A DNA stretch of 24,940 bases from Gemmatimonadaceae bacterium. GTDB taxonomy: Bacteria; Latescibacterota; UBA2968; UBA8231. Position numbers and translations under genes: made by a program. The DNA is taken from contig PBSR01000041.1 of NCBI GenBank assembly GCA_002726335.1, positions 1 through 24,940 on the forward strand. Direction: 5' to 3'. This document shows positions 1 to 7,210 of this stretch, piece by piece (the stretch's first letter is position 1; each line of letters begins with the position of its first letter). The notes beneath the pieces are model-generated. The model was given only the letters and a program-made list of their open reading frames with translations. It did not search any database and was not told where the DNA came from.

Positions 1-1
1 G

Positions 2-1714
2 GTCGGCGACTGGCAGTTCACCCATATACCCTTCGACCATGGTGTTCTTCTCTATTGGGAGAGTCACCACGACGACGAACACGCCGCCGTCATCCAGGAA
101 CTGGCCGAGGCCCTCAACCTCGGCTTCATCCGCTTCCGCGACTTCCAGCGCCTCGAAGACCAGATCATACGCCTCGAAGAGGCGCACACCGCTCTCGAGC
201 TGGCCAACGAGCAGATCCAGCAGGCCAACCGGCTCAAGTCCGAGTTCCTCGCCAACATGAGCCACGAGCTGCGCACGCCGATGAACGCCATCGTCGGCTT
301 CTCCAAGATCGTACACCGCAAGGCCAAGACCCAGCTCGACCGCCGCCAGGTGGACAACCTCGAGCGCGTGCTGCAGTCCTCCGAAATCCTGATGGCCCTG
401 ATCAACGATATCCTCGACCTGTCCAAGATTGAGGCCGGCCGCCTGGAGGTGCAGCCCGAGCACTTTGACCTGCGCGAGTTGCTCGAGAGTTGTGTCGGCA
501 CCGTGTCGCCCCTGGTGAAGAAGGGCGTGCAGCTGAAGACACGCTTGGCGCGGGAGCTGTCTCCCGTCTGGTCCGATCCGACCCGTGTCCGCCAGATCGT
601 CATCAACCTGCTGTCGAATGCCGCCAAGTTTACCGAGGAAGGTGAGATCCGCGTCGGCCTGCGCACCATCGGCAAGGATCGGGTCGCCATCTCCGTCAGT
701 GACAGCGGCATCGGCATTCCCGGCGACAAACTGGCCAGCATCTTCGAGGAGTTCCGTCAGGCTGACGGCTCCACCACGCGCAAGTACGGGGGTACCGGTC
801 TCGGCCTGTCCATCTCGAAGAAGCTGGCGCAGATGCTGGGCGGCGACGTCACCGTCGACAGTGTCGTCGGCGAAGGTTCGACCTTCACCGTCAACCTGCC
901 CGTCGAGGTCCCGTCATCAGAGGCGACACTGGAGCCGTTGAAGCCAGACCAGCTGCCGGCCACCGGGGGCGGTGGACGCGTGGTACTCTCCATCGACGAT
1001 GACCCTGACGTCATCTCACTGATCACGCAGGAGCTGGAAGAAGACGGCTACCAGGTTATCGGTGCGCAGCACGCCATTGACGGCATCGAGAAGGCCCAGC
1101 GGGTCCAGCCCTACGCGATCACCCTCGACATCATGATGCCGGGCATGGACGGCTGGGAGGCGATCACGCGCTTGAAGACCAACCCGGAGACACGTGACAT
1201 CCCGTTGATCGTGCTGTCCATCATCGACAACAAGGAGCTGGGGTATCGCCTGGGCGCCGACGAGTACCTGATCAAACCCGTGGACCGCGACTCCCTCTGC
1301 CGGGCGCTGCAGCGCTATGAGGGGCGTGGCAAGGAAGTGCTCGTCACCGACGACGATCCCGACGTCATAGACCTGACGCGACAGTTGCTCGAAGAGGACG
1401 GCTGGACCGTGCGCGCCGCCAGCAATGGCCAGGAGGCCCTTGACGCCATGGCCGAGAAGATGCCCGACGTCATGCTGCTGGATCTGATGATGCCGGTGAT
1501 GGACGGTTTCGAGACGTTGCGCCGCGTGCGTGACAACCCCGGGACGAAGAACCTGCCCATCATCGTCATCACCGCCAAGGACCTGGGTGCCGACGAGGTC
1601 GAGAACCTGCGCGCCAACGCCAGCCGTGTGATCGAGAAGGACGGGCTGGACCGCGGCCGTATCCTGCGTGAGTTACGCGAGGCCATGTCCGCCTTGCGCG
1701 ACGGGTCAACCTGA
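2..1714 (+). CDS. Hybrid sensor histidine kinase with two receiver domains (5' partial)
   Basis: The reading frame is open from the window edge, so the N-terminus is missing and 570 residues remain. Residues 1-50 look like the end of a GAF-type sensor domain (VLLYWESHHDDEHAAV, then LNLGFIRFRDFQRLEDQ). A short coiled coil leads to the HisKA H-box SHELRTP, with phospho-acceptor His88. An HATPase_c domain follows, with N-box NLLSNAAKF, G1 box DSGIGIP, F-box IFEEFRQ and G2 box GGTGLGLS. Two receiver domains come next, with phospho-Asp at about 376 (LDIMMPGMDGW) and 494 (LDLMMPVMDGF). The expected receiver Lys is seen in LIKPVDRD and, less typically, in VIEKDGL. The protein probably autophosphorylates on His88 and relays internally to the receivers. 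No DNA-binding output domain, Hpt domain or partner regulator follows, so the pathway is unknown. No membrane segment lies in the visible part; any would be upstream. Confidence 0.93.
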   Translation, partial: VGDWQFTHIPFDHGVLLYWESHHDDEHAAVIQELAEALNLGFIRFRDFQRLEDQIIRLEEAHTALELANEQIQQANRLKSEFLANMSHELRTPMNAIVGFSKIVHRKAKTQLDRRQVDNLERVLQSSEILMALINDILDLSKIEAGRLEVQPEHFDLRELLESCVGTVSPLVKKGVQLKTRLARELSPVWSDPTRVRQIVINLLSNAAKFTEEGEIRVGLRTIGKDRVAISVSDSGIGIPGDKLASIFEEFRQADGSTTRKYGGTGLGLSISKKLAQMLGGDVTVDSVVGEGSTFTVNLPVEVPSSEATLEPLKPDQLPATGGGGRVVLSIDDDPDVISLITQELEEDGYQVIGAQHAIDGIEKAQRVQPYAITLDIMMPGMDGWEAITRLKTNPETRDIPLIVLSIIDNKELGYRLGADEYLIKPVDRDSLCRALQRYEGRGKEVLVTDDDPDVIDLTRQLLEEDGWTVRAASNGQEALDAMAEKMPDVMLLDLMMPVMDGFETLRRVRDNPGTKNLPIIVITAKDLGADEVENLRANASRVIEKDGLDRGRILRELREAMSALRDGST

Positions 1715-1876
1715 GGCGAGCGACTCCAGATGACTCAGTTCATCCGCATGGCTGATATCGCGCGGTCAGACGAGGATCTCAGCGGCCGCCACCTGCCCGC
1801 CGACAAGCTCGGCTCTTTGACCATCGTCGGGGAGACACAGAAGAAGTGCAGAGAGCGTGGGGTAATATCGCTGCGG

Positions 1877-2431
1877 TTACGGCAGGAGATCGGCGACCTG
1901 GATCGAGGCATCCGGGGCCAGCATGGGCGACACCGTATCCGCGCCGGTCAGCGCGATCATGGACTGATACGTCGCACCCGCCGGATCGCGGTAGACTTCC
2001 AGCCTGGCAACCGTCAGATCCAGAATCCAGTATTCGGGCACGCCATTGCGCGCATAGGCGGACAGCTTCCGCCCACGGTCGTAACTCAAGCTCGACTCGG
2101 AGACTTCGACGACCAACATTGCCTGGGTCGGATGCCCATCGGAATAGTCGCGGATCGCACCTGCGACCACGACGACGTCGGGCTCGGGCTCGGACAGATC
2201 GTCCAGGGCAAAGGGAAGCTGGTGACGGACGTAGGCCGATGGGAACGCTGAGCCCAGCGCGGCCCCAACGAGCTCGTAAGCAGTCGCATGCCGACTGCCA
2301 AGGGGCGTCATCTCCCAGATCTCGCCGTCGAGCAGCTCGATACGAGCGTCCGGAGCAAACCCGCCCGCCTCGACCATGCGGTCGTACTCCACACGTGTCC
2401 AACGGCGTCGTTGCACTGCAGATGAAGACAT
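1877..2431 (-). CDS. Uma2 family (DUF820) PD-(D/E)xK nuclease-like protein
   Basis: This 184-residue protein has the Uma2/DUF820 layout. The N-terminal piece RIELLDGEIWEMTPLGSRH is followed by EPDVVVV (Asp85), LVVEVSESS (Glu109) and DRGRKLSAYA (Lys122), and then GVPEYWILDL. Asp85, Glu109 and Lys122 match the PD-(D/E)xK nuclease residues, so the fold and catalytic set look intact. Family members are predicted restriction-like endonucleases, often in many copies per genome and mostly of unproven function. I chose ATG 2431 because GGAGAGG lies 6 bases upstream; ATG at 2446 would add five residues with a poorer site. It lies downstream of the Tat beta-helix gene on the same strand but about 300 bases away, so it is probably transcribed separately. 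It converges with the sensor kinase. Confidence 0.85.
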   Translation of the reverse strand: MSSSAVQRRRWTRVEYDRMVEAGGFAPDARIELLDGEIWEMTPLGSRHATAYELVGAALGSAFPSAYVRHQLPFALDDLSEPEPDVVVVAGAIRDYSDGHPTQAMLVVEVSESSLSYDRGRKLSAYARNGVPEYWILDLTVARLEVYRDPAGATYQSMIALTGADTVSPMLAPDASIQVADLLP

Positions 2432-2738
2432 GGGCACCCTCTCCATACGGATCTCTTCCCAAGATAATCAGTCGTCGACATGATCTCCACGAAGGAAACC
2501 ACGTGCCAGAGAGCGGACCGTTGGGCAAGGCTCCTGAGCTGCAGCGACTTGCACGAGTCATCCGCAGTGCAGAGCCGCTCACTGAACGGCTCGATCCGGA
2601 AACACCAGTGTCACCTGCTGTCTACAGAGCCAGACATGCCGTCAGAGCTACGCTCATCGCAGAAGACGTGGGAACGACCTCCACCGTGAGACTGCACGCG
2701 GAAACCCCATCATGACGATGAGATCCGTCCCCCTCCTG
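2432..2738. other. Intergenic stretch of about 300 bases
   Basis: This lies between the minus-strand beta-helix gene and the minus-strand Uma2 gene. No convincing coding frame is present in either direction; the ORFs that cross it are extensions of shadows. One small inverted repeat is visible (GAGCCG at 2572-2577 and CGGCTC at 2587-2592, 9-base loop) without a T-run. I could not identify a confident promoter for Uma2. Confidence 0.5.
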
Positions 2739-4346
2739 CTACTTCTCGCCACGACTGGCTTCGCCGCCCCAGGTGACTTCATCCCCTACACACCGACCGA
2801 AGCCGATCCAGTCCGTGAGCCGTGGCGCTGGACCACCTATCCAGAGCTCGCCGGCACGGGCGTCACGCGGATGGCGCAGACCCCGGAGGCGGATCCGGCC
2901 GTCCCAGCGCGAACCGTAGTCCGACCGGAAGTTGACGAAGCTCGTGCCGTGGCGCACGGTGTTTTCGATCAGCAGGTCACCGCCTCCGGTGACGGAGATC
3001 CCCTTGAAGCCGATCGTGCAGTCGCGGATGGTGAGGTTCCAGCAATGAAAGTGCACGTCGATACGGTTCAGGCGACAGTTCTCGACCCGGAAGTTCTTGT
3101 TGAGATTGGTGCCGAATACGCCCCACGAAACCCAACCCGCCTCCGCCGTCAGGTTGCGGAAGGTACAGTTGAGCATGCGCGCGCCGCCGATACCGTAGGT
3201 GCCGTGGGCGACGGCGCGTCCCTTGCCCTCACGGTTCTTCTCCCAGGGCATGCAGCGGATGTTCTCGAGAGTGACATCGTACACGCCACTGAGGATGTAG
3301 CAGCCGCGTCGCGGTTCCATGGAGTTGTCACTGTGCCCCGGCTCCAGGCCCATCCATTGATCGCGCACGACGGTACGGCTGCGCTCTATGAGGATGCCGT
3401 GGTGGTGGTACCCCGGAGAGCTGTTCTGCGGCGAATCACCGGAGAAGTAGAACGTGCCTCCCCGGATGACGAGAACGTTGTCGTTGCACGGCGTGGCCCG
3501 CACCGAGGTGAAATCGCTGAAGGCCCAGGCGATGTCGCCAAGGATGCGGCCTTCCTCCTCGACGTAGAACAGCTCCTCACGGGCCCAACCGCGCTTTGAA
3601 TAGTTGCCGGCGCGAATGCCGATGCGGTCCCCCTCGTCGGCGACGCTGATCAGGTGGCCGGCATAGGGGGCGAGTTCGGGGATGAGCTGCACGCCTGGGC
3701 GGATCTTCTCGAGGAGGGCGGACTTCAACTCCGCGTCGAGAGGCACGTCCACTGCGGGACGGTCGTTGCGGACCACGAAGCGCGGTTCCGCCTTGCTGTT
3801 GTGGCGTTCATCGATATGGAACACCGATCTGCCCCAGTCGACGCCGGTCCGGATCTCGATGCCGTGGGTGTCCCGGATCCAGAACTCACCGCTGCGTTGC
3901 ACAACCGGCACCCGGTGTACGTTGGCCCAGGCGTGGGCCGCCTTGATGGCCGCACCGTCGTCCCGGGTGCCGTCTTCAGTGGCTCCGAACATCCGGTAGT
4001 TGACGGCCTCCGCTTCGACGAGCTCGGCTGCCAGGCCGTCGGCCAGGGGCAGAACGCTGGCGCCGTCAGGGGTCTCGTCGGCGCCTGCCTCACGAATCTG
4101 ATAGAGCCCCTCGCCGCCGTCCCCGGGAATATGGAAACCCGTCGTCTCCACCCAGTCGCCGGCGCGCAGGTCCGGCATGCCCTTGAGGGCTGCAGTTGTG
4201 AGGGTTCGCGTCAGCCTCGAGTCGGTGGACATGGGGCTCTCCTGGGTCAGGGCATGCGCGGCAGGCTGTGCCAGCACGGCGCCGCCGGCCCCGATCCCGG
4301 CAAGGGCCCTGCGACGACTCATTCGGTGTGGTGTGGACGAGGTCAC
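2739..4346 (-). CDS. Tat-exported right-handed beta-helix (pectate-lyase-like) protein
   Basis: The 535-residue product begins with a twin-arginine signal (SRRRALAG at residues 10-17, then a hydrophobic Ala/Gly stretch ending AAHA), so export in folded form is expected. The segment LRAGDWVETTGFHIPGDGGE resembles the entry to pectate-lyase-3/tailspike beta-helix domains. Later repeated strand-turn units (IENTVRHG, RDCTIGFKGI, VENCRLNRIDV, LNCTFRNLTAE) are typical of parallel beta-helix coils. Such proteins are usually polysaccharide lyases, hydrolases or epimerases; the substrate cannot be named here. The start is GTG 4346, with GGGAG about 9 bases upstream; ATG 4322 would keep the Tat motif and ATG 4232 would lose it. 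The gene sits just downstream of a strong terminator and a structured leader, so its expression may be controlled by attenuation. Confidence 0.8.
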   Translation of the reverse strand: MTSSTPHRMSRRRALAGIGAGGAVLAQPAAHALTQESPMSTDSRLTRTLTTAALKGMPDLRAGDWVETTGFHIPGDGGEGLYQIREAGADETPDGASVLPLADGLAAELVEAEAVNYRMFGATEDGTRDDGAAIKAAHAWANVHRVPVVQRSGEFWIRDTHGIEIRTGVDWGRSVFHIDERHNSKAEPRFVVRNDRPAVDVPLDAELKSALLEKIRPGVQLIPELAPYAGHLISVADEGDRIGIRAGNYSKRGWAREELFYVEEEGRILGDIAWAFSDFTSVRATPCNDNVLVIRGGTFYFSGDSPQNSSPGYHHHGILIERSRTVVRDQWMGLEPGHSDNSMEPRRGCYILSGVYDVTLENIRCMPWEKNREGKGRAVAHGTYGIGGARMLNCTFRNLTAEAGWVSWGVFGTNLNKNFRVENCRLNRIDVHFHCWNLTIRDCTIGFKGISVTGGGDLLIENTVRHGTSFVNFRSDYGSRWDGRIRLRGLRHPRDARAGELWIGGPAPRLTDWIGFGRCVGDEVTWGGEASRGEK

Positions 4347-4368
4347 GGACCTGACTCCCGGTCAGATG

Positions 4369-4405
4369 AAAAAAAAACCGGGCGCGCCGCTGCTGACGCG
4401 CCCGG
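4369..4405 (-). terminator. Strong Rho-independent terminator upstream of the beta-helix gene
   Basis: A perfect 9-bp stem (CCGGGCGCG at 4378-4386, CGCGCCCGG at 4397-4405) has a 10-base loop. On the plus strand it is preceded by nine A residues at 4369-4377. Read on the minus strand, this is a GC stem followed by nine U residues. It ends only 22 bases before the GTG of the beta-helix gene, with no large gene upstream on that strand, so it either ends a short RNA or acts as an attenuator. Confidence 0.9.
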
Positions 4406-4510
4406 GATACCTCTAATACCAGGTGGGCGACCACCTGGACACTTGACCGAAATCAGGTCAGGTGGTCGCACCTCCTACGGGTATACAACTACTCACAGAC
4501 CACCTCCTTT
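4406..4510 (-). ncRNA. Structured leader or small RNA with mutually exclusive hairpins
   Basis: The minus strand between a strong ribosome-binding site and the terminator holds several copies of an AGGTGG/CCACCT-type word. Hairpin A is perfect: CCAGGTGG at 4431-4438 (minus sense) pairs with CCACCTGG at 4419-4426 around a 4-base loop. Hairpin B is formed by AGGTG (4469-4473) and CACCT (4460-4464). A long-range stem pairs ACCACCTG (4459-4466) with CAGGTGGT (4430-4437) and excludes both A and B. GACC/GGTC around 4445-4459 forms a small inner loop. The AGGAGGTGGT ribosome-binding site can itself pair with ACCACCT. This pattern is what a switchable leader would show; I cannot match it with confidence to a known RNA family. 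Confidence 0.55.
4458..4496 (-). CDS. 12-codon leader-peptide-like ORF (MSSCIPVGGATT)
   Basis: A GTG at 4496 opens a 12-codon frame ending in TGA at 4458-4460. The ribosome-binding site is nearly ideal: AAAGGAGG, with AGGAGG at 4503-4508 and a 6-base spacer, stronger than those of most genes in the window. The end of the ORF (GCGACCACCTGA) forms one arm of both hairpin B and the long-range stem, so a ribosome on this ORF would change which hairpins form. The ORF contains one Cys, two Gly and two Thr codons but no long run of a single amino acid, so no specific amino-acid control is evident. Whether the peptide matters or only its translation does is unknown. Confidence 0.5.
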   Translation of the reverse strand: MSSCIPVGGATT

Positions 4511-4699
4511 CGTATCGGCTACGAGTACCCTGTACACCGGCACGGAACCTATCGTGCCGCCGCCATAGGCGGGTACGTCGCGCTCATCAGCTGGCCGGCA
4601 GCGCTTCGTCACAAGACGGGATTGCGGCCAGTCGGCAGCATGCTCGGGGCCGGCGGCCATCGTCGGCCCAACCGGCACCGCAGTGCGGCACCGGTTGCA

Positions 4700-4729
4700 A
4701 ATGTAGCCCGCCGACAGAATCCAAGTCAA
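4700..4729 (-). promoter_or_regulatory. Candidate sigma-70-type promoter for the leader element
   Basis: On the minus strand TTGACT (4724-4729) and TACATT (4700-4705) are separated by 18 bases. Transcription would start near 4693 and run about 190 bases to the 12-codon ORF, then to the terminator. The match is fair, not certain. Confidence 0.4.
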
Positions 4730-4755
4730 GCCCGTTTTCCGTCTCCGTCGAAGAT

Positions 4756-4783
4756 TTGCAGAAAACTCCGTATCCTGTAGTAT
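4756..4783 (+). promoter_or_regulatory. Candidate promoter for the HemG-type oxidase gene
   Basis: TTGCAG (4756-4761) and TAGTAT (4778-4783) are spaced by 16 bases in an unusually AT-rich patch. The -10 box ends 11 bases before ATG 4795, so the leader would be very short. It is divergent from the minus-strand candidate promoter at 4700-4729. Confidence 0.35.
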
Positions 4784-4794
4784 TCACTGTAGTT

Positions 4795-6213
4795 ATGAGA
4801 GAGAAATCAGTGTCCATCTCGACGGATGTTGCCGTTGTTGGCGCCGGCATCTGGGGTCTGGCGACGCATCACTACCTGCGACGTCTCGCCCCTCGGACGA
4901 GAGTACACCTGTTCGATGCCGGACGGCGTCCGGGTGGCGCCATCTCGACGGTGCGTCGTGGTGACTACCTGTTCGAACCCGGTCCCAACAGCCTGCTCGA
5001 CAACTCGCCGGAGCTGCGGCAGCTACTCGACGAAACCGGACTCTCTGAGCCCGTCATCGAGGCACGTCCGGAGGCGGCCAGAAACCGCTTCATCGTGCGG
5101 GATGGTCGTCTGCGGCCACTGCCAATGAGTCCGCCGGCTCTGCTGACTTCCGACCTGTTCTCACTGGGAGCCAAGCTGCGACTCGCCCGGGAGCCTTTCG
5201 TACGGGCCGCCGACTCCGACGCGGAGGAAACCCTCGAGCAATTCGTCCTGCGACGCCTGGGACGCGAATTTCTCGACTACGCCGTGGACCCCTTCGTCTC
5301 GGGTACCTTCGCCGGACTCCCTTCTGAGCTTTGCGTACGCTCCGCTTTCCGTCGTCTCTGGAATCTCGAACAGAACCACGGCAGCCTCATCCGCGGCGCC
5401 ATCCGTCTGGCCCGGGAGCGCAAGCGCGCCGGCTCGTCGGGGGACGTGCAAGCCGGACCCAGTGGCAAGATGCTGAGTTTTGCCGGCGGTCTGCAGACCC
5501 TTGTCGACACCCTCGCTCAACCCCTCGGCGACAACCTGACACCCGGCGTTCGTCTGACGTCGGTGCGGCGCGGCGACCAGGGACTCGATCTGCACTTCGA
5601 GGGTGACAGCGGTGGAGTCGACGTCCAGGCCGCCACGGTTCTGCTCACCATTCCCGCTCACGCCTACGACGATGTCAGCTTCGGCTTCGACATTCCCGCC
5701 GCCGCTCTGCACGGTATACCCTACCCGCCGGTGACGGCCGTGTTCTTCGGCTTTGACCGGCACCCCCTCGCCGAACCGCCTGACGGATTCGGCTTTCTCG
5801 TGCCTCGCGTGGAGGGCCGCTCCGTCCTGGGAACCCTGTGGAACTCTTCGGCGTACACCGGCCGCGCCCCGGAGGGTGGCGCCGCCTTCACAACCTACAT
5901 CGGCGGACGCCGGCAGCCGGAGATCGCCGGGTGGGAGGACGATCGACTCATCCATGCTGTGCGGGATGAGTTGAGGCAGTTGATGGGGATTGAGGCGAAA
6001 CCCGACGAGATTGTGCTGCGGCGCTGGGAGCGGGCGATTCCGCAGTACGTCATGGGACATGGCACCGCCATGGGTGCGGTGGACGACCTCGAACAGTCAC
6101 AGCCGGGATTGTACGTGGGCGGCAACTTCCGCGGAGGGATCTCCGTGGGGGACTGTGTCAGCCGCGCCAGCGAGACCGCCCGGAAGATCGCTGACAGGCA
6201 ACCCGCAGCCTGA
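4795..6213 (+). CDS. hemG: Oxygen-dependent protoporphyrinogen/coproporphyrinogen oxidase (flavoprotein)
   Basis: The 472-residue product starts with a Rossmann FAD motif VAVVGAGIWGLATHHYL (Gly16, Gly18, Gly21) and an acidic second strand ending (VHLFDAG). RPGGAI and FEPGPNSLLD follow, as in the PPOX/HemY family. Near the C-terminus GLYVGGNFRGGISVGDCV is the second FAD-binding segment. The enzyme oxidises protoporphyrinogen IX or coproporphyrinogen III by six electrons using FAD and O2, near the end of haem synthesis; sequence alone does not tell the two substrates apart. The length is normal. The frame stays open upstream to 4462, but family alignment starts at ATG 4795, or possibly at GTG 4810. 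hemA and a HemX-like gene follow about 1 kb downstream, which supports a haem role. Confidence 0.88.
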   Translation: MREKSVSISTDVAVVGAGIWGLATHHYLRRLAPRTRVHLFDAGRRPGGAISTVRRGDYLFEPGPNSLLDNSPELRQLLDETGLSEPVIEARPEAARNRFIVRDGRLRPLPMSPPALLTSDLFSLGAKLRLAREPFVRAADSDAEETLEQFVLRRLGREFLDYAVDPFVSGTFAGLPSELCVRSAFRRLWNLEQNHGSLIRGAIRLARERKRAGSSGDVQAGPSGKMLSFAGGLQTLVDTLAQPLGDNLTPGVRLTSVRRGDQGLDLHFEGDSGGVDVQAATVLLTIPAHAYDDVSFGFDIPAAALHGIPYPPVTAVFFGFDRHPLAEPPDGFGFLVPRVEGRSVLGTLWNSSAYTGRAPEGGAAFTTYIGGRRQPEIAGWEDDRLIHAVRDELRQLMGIEAKPDEIVLRRWERAIPQYVMGHGTAMGAVDDLEQSQPGLYVGGNFRGGISVGDCVSRASETARKIADRQPAA

Positions 6214-6232
6214 ATCCGACGACCGGCCGGGG

Positions 6233-7144
6233 CTACCAGGGTACGGCGTCGGAGGCTGATACACTGGTCGAGAGACCGAAGATGATCTGGTTGCCGGCGG
6301 GGAAGTTCCGTCCCCCGGTGCTGATGCGCAGCGCCGCCTCGATGATCGTATCCCCGCCGAGGCGCCAGGATGCGGTCGGCGCCAGATAGGTGATCCGTTT
6401 GGTCAGCGACTCGGTGCGCAACCCGAAGGATCTGCCGGCCTTGCCGTAGAGCCCGTCGAGCTTGAGGGCCAGCTGCAACCGCGGCAGCGGGTTGTAGCCC
6501 ACTTCGGCGTTGACCAGCCACTCGTCACCGGGTTCACGCAGGATCTCGGTGTTTTCAGTGCGCACGCGGTAGCCCACATCGACGTTGGCGTACGCCGGAA
6601 GAGGCCACAGGGAGCGTCCTGCCTGCACGACGATGTCGTAGTCCCACTGACCCTCGCCTACCGGGATCAGCCCGTCCTCGTTCTTGAACTCTCCCGTCGG
6701 GATCTTCACCCCACCTTTCAGGGTCAGCAGGAACGGCTTGTCAAAGAGCCGCCAGCGGGCAAAGACACGCGTATCGCTGAAACCGGACTCGGCCGGTGAG
6801 TCGATGCGAGTGTCGTCGTCGAAGGACTGGTCGAACCACGGCACCTGGAGCCCCACATCGATGGCGTCGGTGATGCCGTAGTAGCCCTCCAGGAAAACGG
6901 CGGTCGATTCGTAGCTGCCGTTGAAGCGGTACGGCTGGCGACTGCCTGCGGCACGGGAGCCGAGAGTGTTGTCGGGCAGCAGGATGGGTTGGTCGGCGTC
7001 GGTGTACCACTCGTCCGTCGACTGCTGGAACCAGCTGGCCTTGGCCCACAGTGTGCCCCTGGGTGGCGTCCAGGCCCCGGCCAGCGCCAGGGTGGGCGTC
7101 AGCAGGACGAAGAGACAGAAGGTGGTGATACGTTGCTGTTTCAT
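6233..7144 (-). CDS. Outer-membrane beta-barrel protein (transporter/phenol-degradation MetA-like)
   Basis: The 303-residue product has a classic Sec signal peptide (MKQQRITT, hydrophobic core, cleavage after about residue 22, LALA|GA). The rest alternates polar and aromatic residues in short amphipathic strands (GYYGITDAIDVGLQVPWF, FARWRLFDK, LTLKGGVKIPTGE, AEVGYNPLPRLQLALKLDGLYG). It ends in a strand with terminal aromatic Trp (SASDAVPW), as outer-membrane barrels often do. The PTGEFKNEDGLIPVGEGQWD segment recalls the transporter/MetA-type barrel families. ATG 7144 was chosen for the signal peptide; ATG 7180 would add 12 residues that spoil it. The gene is convergent with the HemG-type gene and divergent from hemA, only 66 bases away. 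A link with haem or iron is possible but unproven. Confidence 0.75.
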   Translation of the reverse strand: MKQQRITTFCLFVLLTPTLALAGAWTPPRGTLWAKASWFQQSTDEWYTDADQPILLPDNTLGSRAAGSRQPYRFNGSYESTAVFLEGYYGITDAIDVGLQVPWFDQSFDDDTRIDSPAESGFSDTRVFARWRLFDKPFLLTLKGGVKIPTGEFKNEDGLIPVGEGQWDYDIVVQAGRSLWPLPAYANVDVGYRVRTENTEILREPGDEWLVNAEVGYNPLPRLQLALKLDGLYGKAGRSFGLRTESLTKRITYLAPTASWRLGGDTIIEAALRISTGGRNFPAGNQIIFGLSTSVSASDAVPW

Positions 7145-7210
7145 CACATACACAGTTAGTTTTGATGTTGCTCTGAGCATACCCCGAATTCGTCTGCCCG
7201 TCGGTGATAT

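Noticed and set aside
1730..2251. 173-codon plus-strand ORF after the sensor kinase
   Set aside because: Most of it is antisense to the Uma2 gene, and the first 49 codons match no family I know.
2712..3599. 295-codon plus-strand ORF with a signal-like start (MTMRSVPLLLLLATTGFA)
   Set aside because: The signal-like start is attractive, but the rest is antisense to the Tat beta-helix gene and is a Val/Ala/Arg-rich shadow.
4493..4729. 78-codon minus-strand ORF ending where the 12-codon ORF begins (CTGTGA overlap, CNRC motif)
   Set aside because: It starts at a TTG that is also the candidate -35 box, is Pro/Arg-rich without a recognisable domain, and has no ribosome-binding site. It more likely reflects leader RNA than a protein, though overlap with the mini-ORF start should be remembered.
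4462..4794. N-terminal extension of the HemG-type oxidase frame
   Set aside because: Family proteins begin a few residues before the FAD motif. The extension is antisense to the structured leader and has no domain.
5161..6060. 299-codon minus-strand ORF
   Set aside because: It is antisense to the well-supported HemG-type gene; the composition is a GC-rich shadow.
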